A stretch of 43,803 bases of DNA from contig JAFZWX010000121.1 of NCBI GenBank assembly GCA_017617145.1, positions 1-43,803 of the forward strand, given 5' to 3'. Position 1 is the first letter of the stretch, and each line of letters starts with the position of its first letter. The notes under the pieces are model-generated. The model was not told where the DNA came from, did no database searches, and saw nothing but the letters and a program-made list of their open reading frames with translations. Made by a program: the position numbers and the translations under genes. The DNA is from Treponema sp. GTDB taxonomy: Bacteria > Spirochaetota > Spirochaetia > Treponematales > Treponemataceae. This document shows, piece by piece, positions 34,119 through 43,391 of this stretch.

Positions 34119-35195
34119 TTATTCTATTAAGCTGAAGCGTGCAAACAAAGGCAGATGGTCTGACCAGCCCTGCCCGGAATATATTTTGTAAGGAATAGGG
34201 TAGCCTTGCTCAGAAGCCCATGGATTTATTGCTAAAGGTTCAAATGATAATTTTCTGATGCTTCCTGCAATAAAAATATTATCAATTCGTTCCCATTTAT
34301 CATTGTAAAAGTAGCTGCCTTTTGTACAAACATAATCGCCGTAATCGTTGAACCAAAGGGAATTTATGTCTATGAAATCTGTATATCCAAAATCGGCATA
34401 ACGGATAATTGTGTTTCCAAGCTCTTTTTTCCAGTCTTTTTGATTTTTACGATTACAAATAAAATCTGCAGCATCGCGGTTAAAGTCTCCGCAAATCAGA
34501 ATAGCCGGTGTCGTGGAATTATCGTGTAATAATTCAGAAAGTCTTTTTCCAAGAATGCTTTCCTGCCAGTCACGCCAGATTTCTGTTTGCTGTTCACCTC
34601 CCGATTTTGATTTCCAGTGATTAGCTAAAATTACAAGCTTCTTTTTTTCGATGCTTGCTTCTGCTTCTAAAATGTAACGCGTACTTGGCTGATTTGTATT
34701 GTGAATGCGGATATCCATAAAATGAGTTTTTACATTATTCAGCGGATACCTTGATAAAATGCCAATGCCAATTGCTGTATTCTTTTCTTTTGCAAAGACA
34801 GAATAATTCCAGAATTTTTTCTGATTCCAATTATGACCGCCTGCTGCAAGCTGATTGCTTATGTCGTAAATGATATCTTCGTTTTCGAGTTCTTCAAAAA
34901 TAAAAATATCGGCATCTACTTGTGTTATAAAATTACAAAGCCGTTCAAGCCGCACCTTATATTTTTCATTGTTCCAGTCTGCTGATTTTTGAAACTCTTT
35001 GTATTCACAGCCTTCCTTTTTCCCGTCAAAGAAAGTCTGAAGGTTCCAGCTTACTACGGAAACAGGAGTTCCGCCGATTGTTTCATTTTCCAGTGATTCT
35101 TTATGTATCAGCTGGTTTTGTACAGAACATCCGCCCAAAAAGGAACAAAGCCCAAGGCCAGCCGCTAGAATCAGCATGTGTCGTAAGTTTTTCAT
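34119..35195 (-). CDS. Endonuclease/exonuclease/phosphatase-fold lipoprotein
   Basis: 358 residues. Signal peptide with lipobox FLGGC (Cys about 23), then an EEP (DNase I-like) domain: VSWNLQTFFDG, IFEELEN, LANHWKSK, CGDFNRD, ERIDNIF and GWSDHLPL. These supply the metal-binding Asn/Glu, the catalytic His-Asp pair and the final Asp-His. The substrate may be extracellular DNA or a phosphoester. Outer-membrane or periplasmic attachment is inferred from the lipobox. AAGAGGAAG lies before ATG 35195. Confidence 0.87.
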   Translation of the reverse strand: MKNLRHMLILAAGLGLCSFLGGCSVQNQLIHKESLENETIGGTPVSVVSWNLQTFFDGKKEGCEYKEFQKSADWNNEKYKVRLERLCNFITQVDADIFIFEELENEDIIYDISNQLAAGGHNWNQKKFWNYSVFAKEKNTAIGIGILSRYPLNNVKTHFMDIRIHNTNQPSTRYILEAEASIEKKKLVILANHWKSKSGGEQQTEIWRDWQESILGKRLSELLHDNSTTPAILICGDFNRDAADFICNRKNQKDWKKELGNTIIRYADFGYTDFIDINSLWFNDYGDYVCTKGSYFYNDKWERIDNIFIAGSIRKLSFEPLAINPWASEQGYPIPYKIYSGQGWSDHLPLFARFSLIE

Positions 35196-35230
35196 AAAGT
35201 CTTCCTCTTGTAAAAATTTTTATACTATAG

Positions 35231-35250
35231 TTAACAAAAAATTTTGTTAA
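35231..35250. repeat. Perfect AT-rich palindrome upstream of the EEP lipoprotein gene
   Basis: TTAACAAAA-AA-TTTTGTTAA, 9-bp arms. It lies 36 bp before the EEP gene start, next to a possible -10 (TATAGT on the minus strand), so it may be an operator; alternatively its hairpin ends the ychF transcript. Confidence 0.45.
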
Positions 35251-35321
35251 AAGAGGAAGTTTTTTTGAGAAAATTTTTGAAAAAAGTGAGTTATTACGAG
35301 TTTAAAACGCCAGCGGCTTCC

Positions 35322-36452
35322 TTACACGTTGAACTTAAAGAATAATACATCTCCGTCTTGTACAACGTAATCTTTGCCTTCCTGTCTGTACTTTCCTGCA
35401 GCTTTAATTGCGGCTTCGTCCTTGTACTGGCGCAGGTCGTCAATGGTGTATGCTTCGGCCTTAATAAAGCCTTTTTCAAAGTCTGTGTGAATTACACCGG
35501 CTGCTTTAGGAGCTTTGTCTCCAGCATGAATTCTCCAGGCACGGCACTCATCTGGTCCTCCTGTAAAGAAGGTTCGAAGTCCCATAAGGTGATAGGTTTT
35601 GCGTGCAAGTACTGCAAGTCCGCTTTCTGCAAGGCCTACGCTTTCCATAAAATCTTTACGATCTGCAGGATCATCAATTTCGGCAAGGTCTGCTTCAAAT
35701 TTACCACAGATTACTACAACTTCGGAATGTTCTTCATCGGCATATTTGCGGACAACTTCTACATATTTGTTTGTTTGTGCTTCAATAGAATCTTCATCAA
35801 TATTGGCTACATAAATTGTTGGTTTCATTGTAAGAAGGAACATGTCGTAAAGAGCTGCTCGTTCATCATCTGTAAGTTCAGCAGTTCGGGCACATTTCCC
35901 GTCCTGAAGTAACGGTTTGATTTTTGCAACTGCACTAATCCATGGAGCATATTTCTTTTCTTCTTCTTTTCCAAGGGAACGGATTGCGCGGGTAACTTTA
36001 TCCTGTCGTGCTTCAATTGTGTTCAAGTCTGCCTGACAAAGTTCCCAGTTAATTGTAAGAATATCGCTTTCAGGATCGATTGGAGCTGCTTCATTTGCGT
36101 TGTCGCGTACATGCATAATATCTGGATTATCAAAGCAGCGTACAACATGAGCAATTACAGAGCATTCACGAATATTTGCAAGGAATTTATTTCCAAGACC
36201 TTCTCCGTTACTGGCACCTTTTATGAGTCCTGCAATATCAACAAATTTTACAGAGGCCGGAGTTTTCTTTTTTGGGTTATGGATGCTTGCTAAAAAATCA
36301 AGTCTTTCATCCGGTAAATCTACAATACCAATATTTGGATCGATTGTACAAAAAGGAAAGTTTTCTGCTGCCGCTGGGGCTGCTGTTAAAGCCGAAAAAA
36401 TAGTAGACTTACCAACATTTGGAAGTCCAACAATACCACATTCAAGTGCCAT
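35322..36452 (-). CDS. ychF: Redox-regulated ATPase YchF (Obg-like)
   Basis: Cytosolic P-loop ATPase associated with ribosomes. 376 residues. G1 GLPNVGKSTIFSAL (about 8-21); G3 VDIAGLIKGASNGEGLGN; the G4 site reads YVANIDED, the NxxE form that gives YchF its ATP preference. The helical coiled arm and the C-terminal TGS domain (GVIHTDFEKGFIKAEAYTI) complete it. GAGGTAA lies before ATG 36452. It is divergent from gltX across 149 bp. Confidence 0.95.
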   Translation of the reverse strand: MALECGIVGLPNVGKSTIFSALTAAPAAAENFPFCTIDPNIGIVDLPDERLDFLASIHNPKKKTPASVKFVDIAGLIKGASNGEGLGNKFLANIRECSVIAHVVRCFDNPDIMHVRDNANEAAPIDPESDILTINWELCQADLNTIEARQDKVTRAIRSLGKEEEKKYAPWISAVAKIKPLLQDGKCARTAELTDDERAALYDMFLLTMKPTIYVANIDEDSIEAQTNKYVEVVRKYADEEHSEVVVICGKFEADLAEIDDPADRKDFMESVGLAESGLAVLARKTYHLMGLRTFFTGGPDECRAWRIHAGDKAPKAAGVIHTDFEKGFIKAEAYTIDDLRQYKDEAAIKAAGKYRQEGKDYVVQDGDVLFFKFNV

Positions 36453-36540
36453 ATTATTACCTCATTTATAAATATAATAAAATCAGACACGCTTGACAAC
36501 AACCTTACATGAACATTGCCCCTGTCTTAAGAAATCTGCG

Positions 36541-36569
36541 TTGTATTAAAACGATTTTTTTACTATAAT
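36541..36569 (+). promoter_or_regulatory. Promoter of gltX
   Basis: TTGTAT (36541-36546), 17-bp spacer, TATAAT (36564-36569). A leader of about 25 nt holds AGAGG before ATG 36602. Confidence 0.65.
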
Positions 36570-36601
36570 AGGGAGATAGTCTTATACAACAGAGGTTTTT
36601 T

Positions 36602-38182
36602 ATGTCAGAAGAAGTAAGAGTTCGTTATGCTCCGTCTCCAACAGGAATGCAGCACATTGGTGGTGTTCGCACTGCGCTTTTTAATTATCTTTTTGCTCGT
36701 TCTAAAAATGGAAAATTTATTTTGCGTCTGGAAGATACAGACCGCACACGTTATGACGAAAAATATGTTCAAAACCTTTATGATACTATGGCCTGGCTTG
36801 GGATTGACTGGGACGAAGGCGGTTCTAAAGGTGGTGAATACGGACCTTATGTTCAGAGCGAACGTTTTGAACTTTATAAAAAATATGCTTATGAGCTCGT
36901 AGAAAAAGGTGAGGCTTACTATTGCTTTTGTGATGCAGAACGCCTTGACCGTATCCGAAAAATTCAGACAGAAAATAAAATGGCTCCCGGTTATGACCGT
37001 AACTGCCGCCACCTTACTCCAGAAGAAGTAAAGGCAAATCTTGATGCAGGTAAACCATACGTAATTCGTCTTAAGGTTCCAATGGAAGGTGAAACAAAGT
37101 TCAGCGACCACCTGCTTGGCGACATTGTATGGAAAAACGAAGATATTTCGCCGGATCCTGTTCTTTTGAAGAGCGACGGATTTCCGACCTATCACCTTGC
37201 AAATATTGTTGATGACCACTTTATGAAAATAAGCCACGTTATGCGCGCTCAGGAATGGATTCCTAGTACTCCGCTTCACGTTCAGATGTACCGTGCATTC
37301 GGTTGGGAACATCCGGAGTTCTGTCACCTTCCTATGGTAAACGGCGCTGACGGTAAAAAATTGAGCAAGCGCCATGGTTCAACATCTCTTAATGAGTTCC
37401 GTGCTCGCGGATACCTTCCACAGGCAATTGTAAACTATGTTGCAATGCTTGGTTGTTCTTACGAAGAAGGAAAAGAATTCTACACACTCGAAGAGCTTGC
37501 TGCACGCTTTAAACTTGAACATTTGAACAAGGCTCCTGCAGTATTTGACTACAAAAAGCTTGAATATTTTAATGCAAATTATATTCGCCAGCTGTCGACA
37601 GAGGAGTTGTATAAGTGGACTCTTCCATTTATTACAGGCACTGGCGACGCCGCAATTGAAGTTGCAATTGACCCTGAAACTCAGCAGCCGCTTCCAAATG
37701 TTGGACCAAAGTTCAGTGGTGTTTCAATGGGAGACGATGGCCGACCTTACTGTGTAGACAAATCTATGAATATGACCAGCGACGATGTTGAAAAAACACT
37801 CATGGGACTTATGCCACTTATTCAGGAACGTCTTAAGTTCTTGAGCGAAGCTGCAGAAATGGTTCACTTTATGTTTACAGAACCTGCAGTTCCACCAGCA
37901 GAGCAGCTTATTCCTAAAAAACTCGATGCTGCAAAGACAAAAGAAGTTCTTGAAGCTGCAAAGGATTTTGTACATCAGTGTTTCAGTCTGGATCACGAAG
38001 GTGCAGAAGCTCTTGCCAAGTCAAAGGCCGAAGCACTTGGAATTAAACTTGGCGATTTTATGATGCCAATCCGCATGGCAGTAACTGGTTCACGAGTTTC
38101 TCCACCGCTCATTGGTTCAATCGTTGTTCTTGGTGAAGAAAAATCTTTGGCTCGTATTGAAAAGACAATTGCGACACTGTAA
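36602..38182 (+). CDS. gltX: Glutamyl-tRNA synthetase
   Basis: Charges tRNA-Glu (and possibly tRNA-Gln for amidation). 526 residues, class I. HIGH-type motif YAPSPTGMQHIGG (about 8-20), KMSKS-type motif KKLSKRHGS (about 257-265), and the Rossmann elements LEDTDRTRY and SDGFPTYHLANIVDDH. The C-terminal anticodon-binding region is helical. AGAGG ahead of ATG 36602. Confidence 0.96.
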   Translation: MSEEVRVRYAPSPTGMQHIGGVRTALFNYLFARSKNGKFILRLEDTDRTRYDEKYVQNLYDTMAWLGIDWDEGGSKGGEYGPYVQSERFELYKKYAYELVEKGEAYYCFCDAERLDRIRKIQTENKMAPGYDRNCRHLTPEEVKANLDAGKPYVIRLKVPMEGETKFSDHLLGDIVWKNEDISPDPVLLKSDGFPTYHLANIVDDHFMKISHVMRAQEWIPSTPLHVQMYRAFGWEHPEFCHLPMVNGADGKKLSKRHGSTSLNEFRARGYLPQAIVNYVAMLGCSYEEGKEFYTLEELAARFKLEHLNKAPAVFDYKKLEYFNANYIRQLSTEELYKWTLPFITGTGDAAIEVAIDPETQQPLPNVGPKFSGVSMGDDGRPYCVDKSMNMTSDDVEKTLMGLMPLIQERLKFLSEAAEMVHFMFTEPAVPPAEQLIPKKLDAAKTKEVLEAAKDFVHQCFSLDHEGAEALAKSKAEALGIKLGDFMMPIRMAVTGSRVSPPLIGSIVVLGEEKSLARIEKTIATL

Positions 38183-38218
38183 TTAAAAGAAAATCCAAAT
38201 AGAAACGGAGGACCGTAT

Positions 38219-39091
38219 ATGAAAGGTATAATTCTTGCAGGTGGTTCTGGAACCAGACTTTATCCTATTACAAAGGCTGTAAGCAAGCAGATTCTTCCGC
38301 TTTATGATAAGCCTATGATTTATTATCCTTTGAGCGTACTTATGCTTGCAGGAATCCGCGAGGTTTTGATTATTAGTACCCCACGCGACCTTCCTATGTT
38401 CGAAGAGCTTTTTGGCGACGGAGCCTGGCTTGGAATGAAATTTTCTTACAAGGTACAGGAACAGCCACGCGGACTTGCCGATGCCTTTATCGTAGGCCGC
38501 GAGTTTATTGGAAACGACGATGTTGCCCTTGTTCTTGGCGATAATATTTTCTACGGACAGAGTTTTACTCAGACTCTTGTTCGTGCACGCCAGACTGTTG
38601 AAAACGAAAAGAAAAGTGTTATTTTTGGATATTATGTTAAGGATGCAACTGCTTACGGTGTTGTAGAATTTGATGCCGCAGGAAATGCTCTTGGTATTGA
38701 AGAAAAACCTGCAAAACCAAAATCAAACTATGCAGTTCCGGGGCTTTATTTTTACACAAACGAAGTTGTAAATATTGCTGCAAATGTAAAACCTAGTGCC
38801 CGCGGTGAAATTGAAATTACTAGCGTAAACAATGAATATCTTGACCGCAAACAGCTTAAGGTAGAAAAGCTTGGTCGTGGTATGGCCTGGCTCGACACCG
38901 GTACCTACGACGGACTTTTGGAAGCAAGCAACTTTATTGCAACAATTCAGAAGCGTCAAGGATTGTATGTTTCTTGTATAGAAGAAATTGCATTCAAGAA
39001 CGGCTGGCTTAACAAGGAGCAGCTTCTTGAACTTGCAAAAGGCTATAAGACTGATTACGGAAGATATCTGGAATTTGTAGCGGGGAACTAA
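38219..39091 (+). CDS. rfbA: Glucose-1-phosphate thymidylyltransferase
   Basis: Makes dTDP-glucose, the first step of the dTDP-rhamnose pathway. 290 residues. Nucleotide-binding [16 protein letters not shown] (3-18), then [28 protein letters not shown] and the late [20 protein letters not shown] lies 8 nt before ATG 38219. First gene of a five-gene cluster with 1-5 bp gaps or overlaps. Confidence 0.96.
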   Translation: MKGIILAGGSGTRLYPITKAVSKQILPLYDKPMIYYPLSVLMLAGIREVLIISTPRDLPMFEELFGDGAWLGMKFSYKVQEQPRGLADAFIVGREFIGNDDVALVLGDNIFYGQSFTQTLVRARQTVENEKKSVIFGYYVKDATAYGVVEFDAAGNALGIEEKPAKPKSNYAVPGLYFYTNEVVNIAANVKPSARGEIEITSVNNEYLDRKQLKVEKLGRGMAWLDTGTYDGLLEASNFIATIQKRQGLYVSCIEEIAFKNGWLNKEQLLELAKGYKTDYGRYLEFVAGN

Positions 39092-39092
39092 A

Positions 39093-39695
39093 ATGGCATT
39101 TGAATTCAAACCTTGCACACTTGCAGACGGCACCCAAATCCAGGGCCTCTACGAAATACAGCCAAAGGTATTCGGCGATGCCCGCGGATACTTTTTTGAA
39201 GTTTACAGCGAACGCGATTTTTTCCAGGCTGGTCTTACAATGAAATTTGTACAGGATAATCAGAGTGCTTCTACAAAAGGAGTGCTCCGCGGTCTGCACT
39301 TTCAGACACAGCATCCACAGGGAAAACTTGTTCGTGCAGTAAGTGGCCGCGTATATGATGTTGCAGTTGATATTCGTAACGGTTCACCGACCTTTGGAAA
39401 GTATCACGGAGTAATTTTGGATTCCGAAAAGCAGAATGCATTTTATATTCCAGAAGGTTTTGCTCATGGCTTTTATGTTTTGAGCGACAGTGCAGTTTTT
39501 GCCTACAAATGTACCGACTTTTATGATCCGAAAGGTGAGGGTGGTCTTATGTGGAACGATCCGATAATTAATATTGATTGGGCAAACGTTGCACCAGGGC
39601 TTACCCCATTACTAAGCGAAAAGGATGGAAAGCATCCTGCGTTTGATTTGAACGGAAAGTACTTTGATCTTAATGCCAGATGGCAGGGAGAATAA
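39093..39695 (+). CDS. rfbC: dTDP-4-dehydrorhamnose 3,5-epimerase
   Basis: Epimerises dTDP-4-keto-6-deoxyglucose at C3 and C5. 200-residue cupin. The catalytic His lies in LRGLHFQ and the Asp in YDVAVDIR; YIPEGFAHGFYVL is the family signature. The start ATG follows the rfbA stop by one base. The order rfbA-rfbC-rfbB is a common variant of the cluster. Confidence 0.95.
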   Translation: MAFEFKPCTLADGTQIQGLYEIQPKVFGDARGYFFEVYSERDFFQAGLTMKFVQDNQSASTKGVLRGLHFQTQHPQGKLVRAVSGRVYDVAVDIRNGSPTFGKYHGVILDSEKQNAFYIPEGFAHGFYVLSDSAVFAYKCTDFYDPKGEGGLMWNDPIINIDWANVAPGLTPLLSEKDGKHPAFDLNGKYFDLNARWQGE

Positions 39696-39696
39696 A

Positions 39697-40818
39697 ATGC
39701 GTAAACTAAAAAATATACTTATAACCGGTGGTGCCGGCTTTATTGGTTCAAACTTTATTCATTATCTTTTTGGAATGAGTTCTGCCGGCGATAATCTTTT
39801 TGGCGATGCAAATTTTGACGGAACAGTTGTAAACGTAGACTGTCTTACTTACGCCGGAAACCTTGAAAGCCTTGCTGATGTTGAAGCAAAGTTTGGCGGT
39901 TCGCGCTATTTCTTTGAAAAAGTGGACATCTGTGACCGCCCGCAAATTGAACGCATATTCAAGCAGTATGACATCGATACTGTAATTCACTTTGCTGCCG
40001 AAAGCCATGTTGACCGTTCAATACTTGGCCCGGAAGCATTTATGAAAACAAACGTAATGGGAACCTTTACTTTGCTCGATGTTGCCCGCAATTACTGGAA
40101 GCTTCCTGACGGAACAATGCGCGACGACGTGCTTTTCCATCATATTTCAACAGACGAAGTTTATGGTTCTCTTGGAGAAACAGGCTACTTCCGCGAAGAC
40201 ACACCATATGACCCACGCAGCCCGTACTCATCTTCAAAGGCAAGTTCAGATCATGTTGTAATGGCTTACTATCACACTTACGGTCTTCCAATCACTTTGT
40301 CTAACTGTACAAACAACTACGGACCATATCAGTTCCCGGAAAAACTTCTCCCACTTATGATAAGTAATATCCGCGACGGAAAAAATCTTCCCGTTTACGG
40401 CAAAGGCGACAATATCCGCGACTGGATTTATGTAGAAGATCATAACCGCGCTGTATGGCTCATTGTAAACAAGGGTGTAACAGGCGAAAAATACAATATT
40501 GGTGGCGAAAACGAATGGCAGAACATCAAACTGCTTCACAAGGTAATTGAACTTACAGCCGCAGAGCTTGGAAAATCAGCTGCAGAAGTTGAAAAAACAA
40601 TTACTTATGTAAAAGATCGTCCGGGCCATGACAAGCGCTACGCCATTGACTGCACAAAAATCAAAACTCAGCTTGGCTGGGAACGCAAAATGACCTTTGA
40701 ACAGGGACTTTTGGCTACAGTAAAATGGTATCTTAACAATTCAGACTGGATTAATCATATTTTAAGTGGTGATTATAAGAATTGGATAGCAAAGAATTAC
40801 ACTGAACAGGGAAGGTAA
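39697..40818 (+). CDS. rfbB: dTDP-glucose 4,6-dehydratase
   Basis: NAD-dependent conversion of dTDP-glucose to the 4-keto-6-deoxy sugar. 373 residues. Rossmann motif ILITGGAGFIGSNF; HISTDEVYGSLG carries the catalytic Thr-Asp-Glu; YSSSKASSDH holds the Tyr-Lys; PGHDKRYAID is typical. ATG 39697 follows the rfbC stop by one base with GGGAG upstream; the in-frame ATG 39664 inside rfbC is less likely. No rfbD (final reductase) lies within the window. Confidence 0.95.
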   Translation: MRKLKNILITGGAGFIGSNFIHYLFGMSSAGDNLFGDANFDGTVVNVDCLTYAGNLESLADVEAKFGGSRYFFEKVDICDRPQIERIFKQYDIDTVIHFAAESHVDRSILGPEAFMKTNVMGTFTLLDVARNYWKLPDGTMRDDVLFHHISTDEVYGSLGETGYFREDTPYDPRSPYSSSKASSDHVVMAYYHTYGLPITLSNCTNNYGPYQFPEKLLPLMISNIRDGKNLPVYGKGDNIRDWIYVEDHNRAVWLIVNKGVTGEKYNIGGENEWQNIKLLHKVIELTAAELGKSAAEVEKTITYVKDRPGHDKRYAIDCTKIKTQLGWERKMTFEQGLLATVKWYLNNSDWINHILSGDYKNWIAKNYTEQGR

Positions 40819-40823
40819 TAAGT

Positions 40824-41843
40824 ATGTCAGAAAACGAAATTCAGACAAAACAGGAAGACGAAATCAGCCTTATAGATTTGTTTGCAGTCCTTCTGCATTG
40901 GAAATGGCTTATAACTATAATAACAGGAATTGCCTGTGTAGCTGTTGTAATTGTCTGTGTTATTTCTTTAAAGCTTCCTCCAGAAAAATCTTTTATGCCT
41001 AATAAATATACTCCAAAAGCACAGATGCTTATTAATAACAAGGATTCTGGTGGCAGTTCACTTTCGAGTGCACTAAGTTCCAGTGGACTTGGTAGTCTTG
41101 CTAGTCTTGCTGGTGTAAAAGTTTCAGGTGCAGGAGTTTCATACAGTGCTCTTGCAAGTTATTTTGTGACCTCAAATACTATTCAAGATGCTGTAATTCA
41201 AAAATTTAATCTTATTGAAAGATATAAAATAGAAAAATATCCTATTGCTTCCAGTCGAAAAGAGCTTTCAAAAGTTCTTTCGGCGAAATTTGATGACGAA
41301 ACCGGAGTATTTACAGTTAGTTTTACTGATAGAGATCCTGTTTTTGCACAGGCAGTTGTAAATTATGTAGTAGATCTTCTTGAAAAACGCTTTACAGAAA
41401 TTGGAGTAGATCAGAATAAGCTTGCGGCTGCAAATCTGGAAGAAAATATTGCTACTGCTTATAATAATATGCTTGATTATCAAAATAAAATTCAGGAATT
41501 AGAAAGAAATGCTTCTTATGGAATGGGAACAAACGGCAGCTCAATAGTTATGGATACAAAAATGCTCCAGCTTGAGTTTAATGTTCAACAGCAGATATAC
41601 TCCGGACTCAAAGCTCAGTATGAAAGTTTAAAAGTAACAATGGCAAGCGAGCAGCCTATATTCCAGATTCTTGAATATGCAGAAATTCCTGATCAAAAAT
41701 CAGGGCCAAGCAGAGGAAAACTTTGTATAATTGTTGCTTTTGCAGCTTTCTTTATGAGTGTGTTCCTTGCATTCCTGCTCAATGCAATTCAAAATATAAA
41801 GAAAGATCCTCAGGCTATGGCAAAACTTAAAGGAAATAAATAA
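40824..41843 (+). CDS. Wzz-type chain-length determinant / polysaccharide co-polymerase
   Basis: 339-residue inner-membrane protein. A short cytosolic start (ISLIDLFAVLLHWKW, the Wzz N-terminal signature) leads into TM1 (about 30-51). A large periplasmic helical region follows, with a Ser/Gly/Leu-rich segment (about 72-100) and a coiled stretch, then Pro-rich IPDQKSGPSRGK and TM2 (about 295-318). No tyrosine kinase domain follows, so it is the kinase-free form. It controls polymer length together with the downstream export protein, whose start overlaps its stop by one base. Confidence 0.88.
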   Translation: MSENEIQTKQEDEISLIDLFAVLLHWKWLITIITGIACVAVVIVCVISLKLPPEKSFMPNKYTPKAQMLINNKDSGGSSLSSALSSSGLGSLASLAGVKVSGAGVSYSALASYFVTSNTIQDAVIQKFNLIERYKIEKYPIASSRKELSKVLSAKFDDETGVFTVSFTDRDPVFAQAVVNYVVDLLEKRFTEIGVDQNKLAAANLEENIATAYNNMLDYQNKIQELERNASYGMGTNGSSIVMDTKMLQLEFNVQQQIYSGLKAQYESLKVTMASEQPIFQILEYAEIPDQKSGPSRGKLCIIVAFAAFFMSVFLAFLLNAIQNIKKDPQAMAKLKGNK

Positions 41844-43297
41844 TGAAGAAAATAATTGTTTTTTTACTTGTTTTAATCAGCAGTTCATTTGTTTTTGCAC
41901 AAGCACCAGATGATGCATTAGATACAGATGTTGAAGTTTCTGCTTCTATTCAATTAGCAATGGCTGATCCTGATTTTAGAGTAACGGCAGGCGATGTATA
42001 TACTGTAGCTTATGCAGCGGGTTCCAATGCTGTACAATATTCAATTCTTGTAGATTCTACTTATAAAATCAGGGTTGCAAATCTGGCAATTATAGATGCC
42101 TCTGGTAAAACTTTTCTTGAACTTAAAAAACAGGTAGAAGATATTGTTACTAAAAACTATCCTATGAGCGGAGTTCAGTTTGTATTAACAGATCCATCTA
42201 TTTATACAGTTATTGTAAAAGGAGAAGTTAAACGAACTCAGGAAAGAAAGGCCTGGGCATTAACAAGACTTTCTCAGGTTATATCGGGGAATACTACAGG
42301 ACTGTCTTCTACAAGAGATATTATTGTAACAAGTGCAAATGGTAAAATTAAAACTTATGACTTATTTAAGGCAACACGTTATGGTGATTTGAGTCAAAAT
42401 CCGTATGTTCGTCCGGGAGATGTTATAACTTTAAAAAAAGCTGAACGAATTGTTTCAATATCTGGAACAGTTATTCGAGATGGAACCTATCAGTTGCAAA
42501 AGGGCGAAAACTTGAAATCGCTTATAGACTATTATGGCAATGGACTCGATTTGACGGCAGATCTTTCCCGTGTATCTATTACTCGTTATGCTAATACAGA
42601 TCTTCCTGAAGGTCAAAAAATCTACCTGGATTTAAATAAAGATATGGATTTTGAACTTTTTGATAGAGATGAAGTATATATTCCTTCCTACAAGAGTTTG
42701 AAGCCTGTAATGTTTGTTGAAGGTGCAATTGGTGCCGATGAGGGAACAAAACCAGAAACTTCTGAAAAACGTCGTCTTCAATTTGAAACAGGGACAAAGT
42801 ATTGTTTCTTCATTAGAAAGATTTCATCATATTTTACTGCTGTTTCTGATATAGACAATTGTTATATACAGCGAGGCGAGCAGATTATTCCAATTGATGT
42901 AAGAAGTATCCTTTATGATTCTAATTATGAAATAGATCTTCTAATTGAGCCTTATGATACTTTATGTATTCCTTTTAAGCAGTATTTTGTAAGCGTAGCA
43001 GGAAGTGTAATAAAGCCGGGTCGTTATCCATATATTCCTGATAGAACCTGGGATTATTATATTGGTCTTGCCGGTGGATTTATAAAAGAGCAAAACAAAA
43101 ACGATACAATTTCAATTGTTGATATAAACGGAAAAGAACTTTCAAAGACTGAATATATTACTCCGGAATGTACTATTACTGCCGCTACAAATTCTGGTTT
43201 ATATTATTTCAATCTTTATGCGCCTGTTATTACTACAATTCTGAGTGTTATTACAACAGCAATATCTATACTTGCTGTTACCGGAGTTTTTAATTAG
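41843..43297 (+). CDS. Polysaccharide export (Wza-like) protein with SLBB domains
   Basis: 484 residues. A type I signal peptide (VLISSSFVFAQ) with no lipobox. Residues about 44-130 form the Poly_export domain (VTAGDVYTVAYAAG; YTVIVKGEV), and at least two SLBB-type units follow (VRPGDVITLKKAERIVSISG, and QYFVSVAGSVIKPGRYPY near residue 390). A C-terminal hydrophobic helix (about 455-484) could insert in a membrane. Wza proteins form the outer-membrane channel for capsule or exopolysaccharide; this one lacks the usual lipid anchor. Last gene of the dTDP-sugar/export cluster, ended by a strong terminator. Confidence 0.87.
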   Translation: MKKIIVFLLVLISSSFVFAQAPDDALDTDVEVSASIQLAMADPDFRVTAGDVYTVAYAAGSNAVQYSILVDSTYKIRVANLAIIDASGKTFLELKKQVEDIVTKNYPMSGVQFVLTDPSIYTVIVKGEVKRTQERKAWALTRLSQVISGNTTGLSSTRDIIVTSANGKIKTYDLFKATRYGDLSQNPYVRPGDVITLKKAERIVSISGTVIRDGTYQLQKGENLKSLIDYYGNGLDLTADLSRVSITRYANTDLPEGQKIYLDLNKDMDFELFDRDEVYIPSYKSLKPVMFVEGAIGADEGTKPETSEKRRLQFETGTKYCFFIRKISSYFTAVSDIDNCYIQRGEQIIPIDVRSILYDSNYEIDLLIEPYDTLCIPFKQYFVSVAGSVIKPGRYPYIPDRTWDYYIGLAGGFIKEQNKNDTISIVDINGKELSKTEYITPECTITAATNSGLYYFNLYAPVITTILSVITTAISILAVTGVFN

Positions 43298-43332
43298 TTA
43301 GTAGTTAGCAAAGTTAATATAGATTAACTTAT

Positions 43333-43374
43333 AAAAAAAAGGGATGCCTGATAATTTCAGACATCCCTTTTTTT
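43333..43374. terminator. Bidirectional intrinsic terminator
   Basis: Stem GGGATGCCTGA/TCAGACATCCC with one C-A mismatch and loop TAATT, flanked by an A run on the left and a T run on the right. It can stop both the polysaccharide cluster and the converging pckG transcript. Confidence 0.93.
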
Positions 43375-43391
43375 AGCATTTTGATTTTATT

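Noticed and set aside
36605..37375. 256-codon minus-strand open frame inside gltX
   Set aside because: It is a mirror frame of a highly conserved synthetase domain with no recognisable motif of its own.
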